From NCBI GenBank assembly GCA_033439265.1, contig JAVTVX010000027.1, forward strand, positions 13,469,001 through 13,533,000: 64,000 nucleotides of DNA. The letters are read 5' to 3'. The position numbers and the translations under genes were made by a program. Of this stretch, positions 46,238 to 57,865 are shown piece after piece. The notes beneath the pieces were generated by a model that saw nothing but the letters and a program-made list of their open reading frames with translations, had not been told where the DNA came from and did no database searches. Each line of letters starts with the position of its first letter. The stretch's first letter is position 1. Source of the stretch: Dillenia suffruticosa (Eukaryota > Streptophyta > Magnoliopsida > Dilleniales > Dilleniaceae).

Positions 46238-46694
46238 TGGACATTTAAATTGTGGAACTCTCATGTCACTGCATGACATTGCATTGAGGCATTTCTTTTT
46301 TTTGTTGCGTCTGTATTTGGGAATGTGTCATGTCTTAGAATTGTCCTCTAGGATCGCTCGGTGCCTCCTCTAAATCACAGGAGGGGCGACTGGCGGCTGT
46401 CCATGCCTTTGATGGGGGCATGGCAGTAGAGGTCTGTGGTTAGGACTGTGGAGAATTGTTTGTTAGCCTTGCGTTGCCCTGGATTGTGCAGTATGGATGA
46501 TCTGATTTGTTGTTGAAGATAATTTATGCATTTTGAGGCCGGGATGGCCCCTTTTGGACAGGTAACAGGTTTATTTTAATATGGGAGACCTCCGATATAT
46601 GGGGAGGTTCTGCCCGATTTTCTGTAAAAATACAGCCGGCATCCAGGGTAACGGGCGGCTGCTCACGATCCCGGGTCGGGGCGTGACAGTTGGA

Positions 46695-46706
46695 TTGGTA
46701 TCAGAG
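46695..46706 (+). other. Primer binding site, Met-tRNA type
   Basis: TTGGTATCAGAG, six bases after the LTR end. Same context at 53629-53640 and 60577-60588. Confidence 0.88.
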
Positions 46707-48064
46707 ACAGGTTTGGTTGAGAGCTATGTAGGAAGAGAGTATTGGAAACATTCCCGAGTGTGTTGGTCTTTAAAGTCCTCAATGCATAAGAGTTTCATAC
46801 AGTCATTTATATCCCTGCATATGGTCTTAGGAATTGAGTTTATCTATTTTAAGGGGTTAGATACTAATTCTTATCTAACCTAGCATTTCTTCATTTTCAA
46901 AGAAGGAACCAATGGAGATGGTTCTTAAATTGATGATTTCATTCATTTTAGGGGGTTAGTAGTACTAACCCTAATCCTTGAACAATGCCTAATGAGAATT
47001 CCTATATTGCGGAACCATGACGAGTACATGGAGCGCTAGATATGTACTCCCTGATTCACTTAAAGAGAGCAAGGATACTTTCTCATTTCTAGCACCCCTT
47101 TCGGTGCCGAAGAATACATCCTTAAGGTGTGTGTTTTCTCTGGCACCTTTTCAGCCGGCTATTATACCGTCCCCACCATTTACTCTTGATATTTTCGGGC
47201 AAGTGTACGAGTGGTACATGGCACATGGGGTCCAGATGTCACCCCATCACCTTTGATGGCAATGCCGATATCTACGGCTGCGCTTATTTCTCCTACAGTA
47301 GTTCTTACTCAAGCGGCACCAAATCGTCCATCGGTGGCCGTTCTTCTTACAGTTTCGAAGCTGAATTATAAAAATTGCGCCATACTTAGGTGCATCCCCG
47401 AGATGACCCAGCTAGTCACGGTAGCTCGACAGTTGGGATGCACTGATTTTTGGACTTGGTGATGCTACGGTAGCAAAGCACTGAGTCAACTGAATCTGAC
47501 GGATCTTGATAGATCTAGGCTTGCACGAGGAGTGCAGTCTACGAGTAACTGAGAGACTATTCGATAGGGAAGCCCTCACTTGATGGGAGGCTATTTGCGA
47601 TGAGGCTATAAACCATTGCGGCATAGCGATTTCCTAATGGAATTCGACCGCAGATATTTCACGGAGTTTTAGGGGGACCATATCCCCGGTGGTTATATCA
47701 CCAGTCCTAGTACCATGAGCTAGGCTACTGCTCAGCGACCTTTTCTTTGCCGCATATGTGGCAAGCACCACGCTCGAATAAATATGTAGAGCACTTATTA
47801 CATGCTTCCACTATGAGAAGCCGAGGCATATCAAGAGTTTATGCCCTGATTTGTGACTTGGAGGTTAGTTGGCTTCGAGTCATCAGAATACACCATATGT
47901 AGGACAGCAGGGAACACCTGCGCATTCTAGTAACACTGCTCCACGGACTGCAGCCGGGAGCAATATAGTATTAGGTTTTCACGAGAGTAGTTGAGGGTGC
48001 AGGCCCTTGTGTATGCGATGACTCAGGAGGACGCTTTGGCGAACCCAGATATGATCATGGGTAA
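46707..48064 (+). pseudogene. Gypsy gag, array copy 1, decayed
   Basis: No long frame. The zinc knuckle at 47803-47844 has spacing C-x2-Y-x4-H-x4-C (CFHYEKPRHIKSLC): the second Cys is Tyr. A related CRICGKHHAR segment precedes it near 47750. The Gag-protease junction is recognisable as ALVYAMTQEDALANPDMIMG at about 48000-48060. Short frames at 47017-47256 and 47211-47462 are remnants. Stops are shared with copies 2 and 3. Confidence 0.7.
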
Positions 48065-48254
48065 TCCTCCTGCGGATCCTTCCGTTTAGAGGTCCTTATG
48101 TACTGTTTTCTTTTGAAATCGTGTATTTTGTGATAATATGTACAGACATGATTGTTATACTACTAGAGGCTTAACTATTTTGATATACTGGTGTATATCT
48201 CTATTATTTCCGTACTCTTAGTAAATTCTTTTTATTTTAATTTATTTTATTTTA
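48065..48254 (+). other. AT-rich insert between gag and protease
   Basis: About 190 bp with ATTTTATTTT repeats that does not read as the expected Gag-protease bridge. It looks like inserted or heavily altered sequence, and is identical in the three copies as far as seen. Confidence 0.5.
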
Positions 48255-49430
48255 TTTTATTTGCATCTTGGTGCTATGGAACTAAATGGAGTCGACGTTT
48301 GTGTTCTTATTGGCACAAGATCGAACTATTTCTATGTGAGAGTTTCTTTCACTCAACAGTCGGATGGGCTGTTATCGTTACTTGATAAGGAGCTATTAGT
48401 TGTCGCTCCTCTTGGTGAGCAGTTGGTTAGAGAATTCGTATATAGAGAGTATGATGTCATGGCAGGTGGGACAGTGCTGAGAGCAAATCTGATCCCACTG
48501 GATATGACGGATTTCGATGCCATCGTAGAGATAGATTAATTGTATACTTATAGAGTTTCCTTAGACTGTTTTATCAAGAAAGACGATTTTTGGAGGCCTG
48601 AAGGGCCACCACTGACGTTTGCGAGTGAGAGACGGGTGTTACCCCGTGGTATTGTATTAGTGAGGAAAGCCAGACGTATAATACGTCGGGGATGTATGAT
48701 AGATCTGACACATATGATCGATACCACCATACAGAATTCGAGACTTGATGAGATTCTGGTGGTACAGAAGTTTCCTGAAGTATTTCCCGAGGAGCCACCC
48801 TAATCATCATTGATTCGGAAGTTTAATTTTGAGATTGATCTGGCTCTAGGGATTACTCTTATTTCTATTCCGCCATATATAATGGTACCATTTGAGCTGA
48901 GAGAGCTCAAGATTTAACTACAGAAATTGTTAGATAAATAATTCATCCATCCAAGTACCACACCTTAGGGTGCTTCGGTATTATTTGTAAAGAAGAAATA
49001 TAGAACACTTAAACTTGTTATGGATTATTGGCAGTTGACTAAGGTCACTACCAAGGATTGATATTCATTTTCCCACATCGATGATTTGTGTGATCAGCTT
49101 CTCGATGATAAGGTCTTTTCGAAGATAAATCTTCGATCGCGTTATACTCGGTTACGGGTTAGGGTCGAGGATCTGTCCAAAAATCGCATTCTGTATCAGC
49201 ATGGACACTTTGAGTCCTTGGTCATGCCATTTGGGCTGACCAATGTCCTAGCTGCATTTATGGACCGAATAGATCGGGTCTTTTATGAATTTCCTAGATC
49301 AATTAGTTATCTTTTCCACTGATGACATCCTAGTCAGCTTGCAGAGTGTTGAGGAGCATGCTCAGTGTCTTACTCTCAGACGACAGAGAGAGTGCTTACC
49401 CCTCTTTATTGGTGGGACTCCGTACCTTAG
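48255..49430 (+). pseudogene. Gypsy protease and RT, array copy 1, RNase H deleted
   Basis: Protease: the frame at 48261-48539 reads VLIGTRSNYF where the family has a DSG-type active site; the catalytic Asp is Gly (48312-48314) and the active-site Gly is Arg. The tail IPLDMTDFDAI is conserved. RT: VVQKFPEVFPEEPP, stops at 48801 and several later, VFSKINLRSRYTRL, LVMPFGLTN, and a broken active-site block ending TDDILVS (49318-49338). After EEHAQCLTLRRQRE the sequence jumps to a LLVGLRTLGVSV segment, so the RT thumb and all of RNase H (about 240 codons compared with 41671-43798) are gone. Nonfunctional; same defects in copies 2 and 3. Confidence 0.88.
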
Positions 49431-50761
49431 GAGTCAGTGTGGTTAATGATGTGTAAGAAGCATCATTAGCTAGATATGAGGACAGGCAGACCTTGGTCAA
49501 CCATGTCAGAGACTTCGGATTCCGAGAGAACAGATAGATAGTGTTTGGAGAACGGATTTGTATTTCAGTTGACATTGATTTTCGCAAGGCCATACTTAAG
49601 GAGGCACACTCCTCAACTTAAGCATTCATCCAGATAGTACCAAGATGTATTGGACTATTCGGGATAGTTATTGGTGGCCTAACATGAAACGAGAAATTGA
49701 GGATTTTGTGGTAAGATGTTTAGCTCGCCAATAGGTAAAAGGCCGAGCACCAGCGTTTAGCTGGTACTTCACAACATTTTTATTCCCATTCTTGAGTGGG
49801 AGTGAGAGTATGTCACGATAGACTTCGTAGTAGAGTTGTATCGGACTTTGGCACAGTATGATGCCATTTGGGTGATAGCTAATTAATTTACTCGGTCCAT
49901 ACATTTTCTCCTTAGTCACAGCAGAAGCGTGTTGAGCCCAGAATGCAAGAGGCTTTGGGCACGCGGCCTAGTTTTAGTACAGCATATCACCCACAGACAG
50001 ATGGTTAGTCGGAGAGGACCATTCAGACGCTCGAGGATCTACTTCGGGTTTGTGTTATGGATTTTCGGGGTAGTTGGTACAGACATTTACCGCTGATGGA
50101 GTTTGCGTATAATAATAGTTATTAGGCCAGCATCGGCATGCCACCTTATGAGTCACTCTATGGTAGGAAGTGTCGTACCCCGTTGTGCTGGGATGAGGTA
50201 GGCGAGAGACGCATTACCACAGTTGAGCTAGTCGAGGAGACTAAAGAAAAGGTCAGAGTGATCCGCGAGCGGATGAAAGTCGCCCAAGATAGATAGAGGG
50301 CATATGCGGATCGAAAACGCCGACCTTTAGAGTTTGAGGAGGGCGATATGGTGTTCTTGAGGATTTCTCCCTTGAGGGGACTAGTACGACATCGGCAGCG
50401 GGGCAAGTTGAGCCCCAGGTACATTGGCCCGTTCCGTATCCTCAGTAGGGTTGGGAGCGTGGCATACAGGCTAGAGCTGCCAAATGACTTATCTCGGATC
50501 CATGATGTCTTCCATGTATCAGTGTTGAGGAAGTACATCTCAGATCCTTCACACATTTTGGAGCCTCTGCCGATAGAAATGCGAGAGGATTTGAGCTTAC
50601 CTATCCAGCCCGTGATTATTTTGGATCGACAGGTCAGAAAGCTACGGAGCAAAGAGGTTCCTCTTGTTAGAGTTTTTTGGAGGAGCGACCAGGTCGAGGA
50701 ACAGACCTGGGAGTCTGAGGAAGCCATGAGGAGACAGCACCCCCAATTGTTTGCTGCTTAG
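49431..50761 (+). pseudogene. Gypsy integrase and chromodomain-like tail, array copy 1
   Basis: The zinc-finger region is present ([26 protein letters not shown]) but the second Cys of the C-x2-C pair is Arg (CLAR) and a stop follows. The first catalytic Asp survives (VTIDFVV, near 49815). The segment with the second Asp is deleted near 49915-49930, joining directly to [21 protein letters not shown]. Stops occur after QTDG, at NNSY and at AQDR. The last 137 codons (50348-50761) are open: [46 protein letters not shown], the GPF/Y and chromodomain-like end. That end is the best kept part of the unit. Confidence 0.88.
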
Positions 50762-50795
50762 CCTTCTTTTAGTTTCGAGGACGAAACTTGTTTTT

Positions 50796-50809
50796 AGGGG
50801 GTTAGAAAA
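50796..50809 (+). other. Polypurine tract, array copy 1
   Basis: AGGGGGTTAGAAAA directly before LTR2 (TGTAATACCC). Confidence 0.8.
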
Positions 50810-50888
50810 TGTAATACCCAAATACAAAAAAAAAAAAAAAAAAAAAAAACAAGAGGAAAATTAAAATTAGGGCTTTAAGCCCTAATTT

Positions 50889-50931
<43 letters not shown>

Positions 50932-53622
50932 CCTCTCTTCTCTCCCTCTCTCTTTCTCTTTCTCTTTCCCGATCTCCCCGCCGCCGTGTCTCTTCCCCTC
51001 CCGCTGCCGCCGCTGCCAGCACCGCCGGTCACCACCATTGCCACCGCACCCAGCCGCCGCAGCTCCTCCCTTCCGCGAGTGAGCCGCTGCAGCTCCTCCC
51101 TGCACGAGCTGCCCAGTGCGAACGCGCGAGCTAGCGCGCGATCTCCCTCGCGCGAGCGCCAGCGACCCCAGCGTGACCCCAGCGCCAGCAGCGCCAGCAG
51201 CGCGAGCAGCGCGAGCAGCGCGAGCCAGCGCGCGAGCCGGCGCGAGCCAGCGCGAGCCCAGAGCTAGCCCAGCGCGCGAGCCCAGCGCCGCCCTGCGCCA
51301 GCCCTGCGCCAGCCCAGCGCCAGCTCAGCGCCAGCCCAGCACGAGCCCAGCGCGAGCAGCGTTCGATCAGCACACGAGCAGCGCGCGACCCCTAGCGCGC
51401 CTCTGCACGCTCCTGCACGAGCACCAGCGCGCCCTTGTGCGCCTCTGCACGAGCCCCTGCGTGCCTCCAGCATGCCCCAGCACGAGCACAGCGCGCTCCA
51501 GCGCGCGATCCACTGCTCGAGCGCGCCCCAGCACGAGAGCGAGCGCTCCAACGCGCGACCCACTGCGCGAGCACTCGATCCAGCTCGCGAGCGCGACCCT
51601 AGCCACTGCGGCCCAGTCCAGGCCCGCAGGCCCACCAGGCCCGCCAGGCCCACCAGCCCACCAGCCCGCGACGGCCCATGACAGTCCGTGAGCCTCTGCG
51701 AAGGTAAATGACTCAAAGTTTCGATTTTCGCACTTGGATTTCGAAATTCTTTAGTAATTGGACTTAAATTGTTCGCAATTGTTTCAAATTTGGAAACATT
51801 CAGGTTTTAGACCAAACCAACGGGCGAACGAAAGCTAGACCCGAGATCCGAGAAACCCTAGGTGAGAGAAACGAAATCTCTTCAACCTTTGGATAAACTT
51901 TGTCAAATTATGTAGTATTAGTTGGTTTTAGATTCGAATTAAGATTGATTTTGATTTTGTTATTTACTTATAAATAGAATGAAATTGATGACATTGGAAT
52001 ATGTTTATAAATTGAGGAATTTAGGGTTTGTACAAATTTAAGAAAATTGATAAACCCTGACAATAGTCGAAATTTGATGAAAATCGTGATGATTGATTAG
52101 GTTGGCTATTTTGGTGATTCGATTGAGGGGAGCATTGCTTTACGTATTGTGGTTTTATTGGGGAGTGCGCTATCCTCCCCAAAACAGTGAGTGAGATTTA
52201 TTTCAATGCTTTTGTTTAATATGTAAATCCTGTTTTACAACATTTTGATAATGAGCATGATTTGTCGTATGTTGGAAATGTTTTGACCGGTTTTAAAATT
52301 GACTTTTGTGAACCGATGGAGTGTCCAAAAACTGTATTGAATTATGAAATTATGCATCCATGTGGTTGAAATGTATAATGTGCCATTTTATACTCTATGT
52401 TGCATCGGTTTATGAACCTGACTTTGGCACAATTTGATATGATATTGATTTTGGGCCTTGAGGGCTTTGATATGTATTGATCCGTAGCTACGAAGGACAC
52501 CGTGAGAGGCGCTTTGGTGGCGTCCGGATATGCCTAGGCCTGGGGTATCCCACGAGTTGTCTTGATTTGATTATCTACACGGTACTAGCCAGGTTGAACC
52601 CGAAAGGGGGAGGATTTGGATTTGGATTGGATATCCTCTCCAAGTCTAGCACCTGGACGAGGTTCGTCGCCAACGCTGGGGTAGAGAGCACTTTAAAGAA
52701 ATTTGCATATAACACCCCCGGTGCGCCTGTCATAGGTCGCGGTAGACCTCTGCCAGGACATTTTTTGCTGGCAGCTCTATGATTTTAATGACAGTGCTTT
52801 GGATGCATATTTGACTTGAAAATGCGTGAAATGATATATTGTTGAAATGAAAAGCATGATGATTTGAAATATGATTTATATACTTATGTTTTGACACTCC
52901 AGTTTCACACTCCATATTTGACGATTGCATTGACCCACTCACTCACTGAGTATTCTTTCCCGAGTACTCACCCCTCATTTCCCTTTGTTTCAGAGATAGT
53001 ATTTGACAAGGAGTGTCGCTTTTAAGACGCTCAGTATCTTTGGGAGATCAGGCCTGGACTTGAGGAATTATTGTGTATTTCCGCTGCAAATTTGTATTGG
53101 TGATGTATATGTATTTTGAGGTCGATAGATGACCATTATTTTTTTATAATTCTGGGATGACTATATAAATATGGACATTTAAATTGTGGAACTCTCATGT
53201 CACTGCATGACATTGCATTGAGGCATTTCTTTTTTTTGTTGCGTCTGTATTTGGGAATGTGTCATGTCTTAGAATTGTCCTCTAGGATCGCTCGGTGCCT
53301 CCTCTAAATCACAGGAGGGGCGACTGGCGGCTGTCCATGCCTTTGATGGGGGCATGGCAGTAGAGGTCTGTGGTTAGGACTGTGGAGAATTGTTTGTTAG
53401 CCTTGCGTTGCCCTGGATTGTGCAGTATGGATGATCTGATTTGTTGTTGAAGATAATTTATGCATTTTGAGGCCGGGATGGCCCCTTTTGGACAGGTAAC
53501 AGGTTTATTTTAATATGGGAGACCTCCGATATATGGGGAGATTCTGCCCGATTTTCTGTAAAAATACAGCCGGCATCCAGGGTAACGGGCGGCTGCTCAC
53601 GATCCCGGGTCGGGGCGTGACA
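50810..53622 (+). repeat. Array LTR2
   Basis: 2813 bp. It lacks 14 bp present in LTR1 (44432-44455) and LTR3, between two AGCGCGCGAC direct repeats, a slippage-type deletion at about 51380. It carries GGGGAGATTC at 53536-53545, where LTR1 and LTR3 have GGGGAGGTTC. TATA box at 53161-53171. Confidence 0.95.
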
Positions 53623-56364
53623 GTTGGATTGGTATCAGAGACAGGTTTGGTTGAGAGCTATGTAGGAAGAGAGTATTGGAAACATTCCCGAGTGTGTTGG
53701 TCTTTAAAGTCCTCAATGCATAAGAGTTTCATACAGTCATTTATATCCCTGCATATGGTCTTAGGAATTGAGTTTATCTATTTTAAGGGGTTAGATACTA
53801 ATTCTTATCTAACCTAGCATTTCTTCATTTTCAAAGAAGGAACCAATGGAGATGGTTCTTAAATTGATGATTTCATTCATTTTAGGGGGTTAGTAGTACT
53901 AACCCTAATCCTTGAACAATGCCTAATGAGAATTCCTATATTGCGGAACCATGACGAGTACATGGAGCGCTAGATATGTACTCCCTGATTCACTTAAAGA
54001 GAGCAAGGATACTTTCTCATTTCTAGCACCCCTTTCGGTGCCGAAGAATACATCCTTAAGGTGTGTGTTTTCTCTGGCACCTTTTCAGCCGGCTATTATA
54101 CCGTCCCCACCATTTACTCTTGATATTTTCGGGCAAGTGTACGAGTGGTACATGACACATGGGGTCCAGATGTCACCCCATCACCTTTGATGGCAATGCC
54201 GATATCTACGGCTGCGCTTATTTCTCCTACAGTAGTTCTTACTCAAGCGGCACCAAATCGTCCATCGGTGGCCGTTCTTCTTACAGTTTCGAAGCTGAAT
54301 TATAAAAATTGCGCCATACTTAGGTGCATCCCCGAGATGACCCAGCTAGTCACGGTAGCTCGACAGTTGGGATGCACTGATTTTTGGACTTGGTGATGCT
54401 ACGGTAGCAAAGCACTGAGTCAACTGAATCTGACGGATCTTGATAGATCTAGGCTTGCACGAGGAGTGCAGTCTACGAGTAACTGAAAGACTATTCGATA
54501 GGGAAGCCCTCACTTGATGGGAGGCTATTTGCGATGAGGCTATAAACCATTGCGGCATAGCGATTTCCTAATGGAATTCGACCGCAGATATTTCACGGAG
54601 TTTTAGGGGGACCATATCCCCGGTGGTTATATCACCAGTCCTAGTACCATGAGCTAGGCTACTGCTCAGCGACCTTTTCTTTGCCGCATATGTGGCAAGC
54701 ACCACGCTCGAATAAATATGTAGAGCACTTATTACATGCTTCCACTATGAGAAGCCGAGGCATATCAAGAGTTTATGCCCTGATTTGTGACTTGGAGGTT
54801 AGTTGGCTTCGAGTCATCAGAATACACCATATGTAGGACAGCAGGGAACACCTGCGCATTCTAGTAACACTGCTCCACGGACTGCAGCCGGGAGCAATAT
54901 AGTATTAGGTTTTCACGAGAGTAGTTGAGGGTGCAGGCCCTTGTGTATGCGATGACTCAGGAGGACGCTTTGGCGAACCCAGATATGATCATGGGTAATC
55001 CTCCTGCGGATCCTTCCGTTTAGAGGTCCTTATGTACTGTTTTCTTTTGAAATCGTGTATTTTGTGATAATATGTACAGACATGATTGTTATACTACTAG
55101 AGGCTTAACTATTTTGATATACTGGTGTATATCTCTATTATTTCCGTACTCTTAGTAAATTCTTTTTATTTTAATTTATTTTATTTTATTTTATTTGCAT
55201 CTTGGTGCTATGGAACTAAATGGAGTCGACGTTTGTGTTCTTATTGGCACAAGATCGAACTATTTCTATGTGAGAGTTTCTTTCACTCAACAGTCGGATG
55301 GGCTGTTATCGTTACTTGATAAGGAGCTATTAGTTGTCGCTCCTCTTGGTGAGCAGTTGGTTAGAGAATTCGTATATAGAGAGTATGATGTCATGGCAGG
55401 TGGGACAGTGCTGAGAGCAAATCTGATCCCACTGGATATGACGGATTTCGATGCCATCGTAGAGATAGATTAATTGTATACTTATAGAGTTTCCTTAGAC
55501 TGTTTTATCAAGAAAGACGATTTTTGGAGGCCTGAAGGGCCACCACTGACGTTTGCGAGTGAGAGACGGGTGTTACCCCGTGGTATTGTATTAGTGAGGA
55601 AAGCCAGACGTATAATACGTCGGGGATGTATGATAGATCTGACACATATGATCGATACCACCATACAGAATTCGAGACTTGATGAGATTCTGGTGGTACA
55701 GAAGTTTCCTGAAGTATTTCCCGAGGAGCCACCCTAATCATCATTGATTCGGAAGTTTAATTTTGAGATTGATCTGGCTCTAGGGATTACTCTTATTTCT
55801 ATTCCGCCATATATAATGGTACCATTTGAGCTGAGAGAGCTCAAGATTTAACTACAGAAATTGTTAGATAAATAATTCATCCATCCAAGTACCACACCTT
55901 AGGGTGCTTCGGTATTATTTGTAAAGAAGAAATATAGAACACTTAAACTTGTTATGGATTATTGGCAGTTGACTAAGGTCACTACCAAGGATTGATATTC
56001 ATTTTCCCACATCGATGATTTGTGTGATCAGCTTCTCGATGATAAGGTCTTTTCGAAGATAAATCTTCGATCGCGTTATACTCGGTTACGGGTTAGGGTC
56101 GAGGATCTGTCCAAAAATCGCATTCTGTATCAGCATGGACACTTTGAGTCCTTGGTCATGCCATTTGGGCTGACCAATGTCCTAGCTGCATTTATGGACC
56201 GAATAGATCGGGTCTTTTATGAATTTCCTAGATCAATTAGTTATCTTTTCCACTGATGACATCCTAGTCAGCTTGCAGAGTGTTGAGGAGCATGCTCAGT
56301 GTCTTACTCTCAGACGACAGAGAGAGTGCTTACCCCTCTTTATTGGTGGGACTCCGTACCTTAG
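53623..56364 (+). pseudogene. Gypsy gag-protease-RT, array copy 2
   Basis: Copy of 46689-49430 at offset 6934, with differences seen only at 54155 (G to A) and 54487 (G to A). PBS at 53629-53640, ruined knuckle at 54737-54778, protease catalytic Asp-to-Gly, and the same RT-RNase H deletion. Confidence 0.9.
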
Positions 56365-57695
56365 GAGTCAGTGTGGTTAATGATGTGTAAGAAGCATCAT
56401 TAGCTAGATATGAGGACAGGCAGACCTTGGTCAACCATGTCAGAGACTTCGGATTCCGAGAGAACAGATAGATAGTGTTTGGAGAACGGATTTGTATTTC
56501 AGTTGACATTGATTTTCGCAAGGCCATACTTAAGGAGGCACACTCCTCAACTTAAGCATTCATCCAGATAGTACCAAGATGTATTGGACTATTCGGGATA
56601 GTTATTGGTGGCCTAACATGAAACGAGAAATTGAGGATTTTGTGGTAAGATGTTTAGCTCGCCAATAGGTAAAAGGCCGAGCACCAGCGTTTAGCTGGTA
56701 CTTCACAACATTTTTATTCCCATTCTTGAGTGGGAGTGAGAGTATGTCACGATAGACTTCGTAGTAGAGTTGTATCGGACTTTGGCACAGTATGATGCCA
56801 TTTGGGTGATAGCTAATTAATTTACTCGGTCCATACATTTTCTCCTTAGTCACAGCAGAAGCGTGTTGAGCCCAGAATGCAAGAGGCTTTGGGCACGCGG
56901 CCTAGTTTTAGTACAGCATATCACCCACAGACAGATGGTTAGTCGGAGAGGACCATTCAGACGCTCGAGGATCTACTTCGGGTTTGTGTTATGGATTTTC
57001 GGGGTAGTTGGTACAGACATTTACCGCTGATGGAGTTTGCGTATAATAATAGTTATTAGGCCAGCATCGGCATGCCACCTTATGAGTCACTCTATGGTAG
57101 GAAGTGTCGTACCCCGTTGTGCTGGGATGAGGTAGGCGAGAGACGCATTACCACAGTTGAGCTAGTCGAGGAGACTAAAGAAAAGGTCAGAGTGATCCGC
57201 GAGCGGATGAAAGCCGCCCAAGATAGATAGAGGGCATATGCGGATCGAAAACGCCGACCTTTAGAGTTTGAGGAGGGCGATATGGTGTTCTTGAGGATTT
57301 CTCCCTTGAGGGGACTAGTACGACATCGGCAGCGGGGCAAGTTGAGCCCCAGGTACATTGGCCCGTTCCGTATCCTCAGTAGGGTTGGGAGCGTGGCATA
57401 CAGGCTAGAGCTGCCAAATGACTTATCTCGGATCCATGATGTCTTCCATGTATCAGTGTTGAGGAAGTACATCTCAGATCCTTCACACATTTTGGAGCCT
57501 CTGCCGATAGAAATGCGAGAGGATTTGAGCTTACCTATCCAGCCCGTGATTATTTTGGATCGACAGGTCAGAAAGCTACGGAGCAAAGAGGTTCCTCTTG
57601 TTAGAGTTTTGTGGAGGAGCGACCAGGTCGAGGAACAGACCTGGGAGTCTGAGGAAGCCATGAGGAGACAGCACCCCCAATTGTTTGCTGCTTAG
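56365..57695 (+). pseudogene. Gypsy integrase and chromodomain-like tail, array copy 2
   Basis: Copy of 49431-50761 with the same stops and the same loss of the second catalytic Asp. The open C-terminal frame is 57282-57695. It differs from copy 1 at 57214 (C for T) and 57611 (G for T, giving LWRSDQ where copy 1 has FWRSDQ; the truncated element 38169-43798 also has LWRSDQ). Confidence 0.9.
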
Positions 57696-57729
57696 CCTTC
57701 TTTTAGTTTCAAGGACGAAACTTGTTTTT

Positions 57730-57743
57730 AGGGGGTTAGAAAA
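57730..57743 (+). other. Polypurine tract, array copy 2
   Basis: AGGGGGTTAGAAAA before LTR3. Confidence 0.8.
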
Positions 57744-57822
57744 TGTAATACCCAAATACAAAAAAAAAAAAAAAAAAAAAAAACAAGAGGAAAATTAAAA
57801 TTAGGGCTTTAAGCCCTAATTT

Positions 57823-57865
<43 letters not shown>

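Larger units (their letters stand above)
43857..46688 (+). repeat. Array LTR1
   Basis: 2832 bp, TGTAATACCC...GGGGCGTGACA. Landmarks: an A-run; a 12-bp-arm inverted repeat AAAATTAGGGCT/AGCCCTAATTTT with 3-base loop (43909-43935); a CT dinucleotide run (about 43938-43978); a GC-rich low-complexity block (44100-44750); and an AT-richer half with the TATA box. Differences from LTR2 and LTR3 include AGCTAAAGCG against AGCTAGCGCG near 44184 and a longer CT run. Confidence 0.95.

Noticed and set aside
50158..50727. A 189-codon minus-strand frame opposite the integrase end (also 57092-57661)
   Set aside because: Shadow frame of the plus-strand integrase and chromodomain-like region, which has clear family motifs.
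43857..50809. Reading each array unit as an independent retrotransposon insertion
   Set aside because: Neighbouring units share a single LTR with PPT on one side and PBS on the other and have no intervening target duplication.
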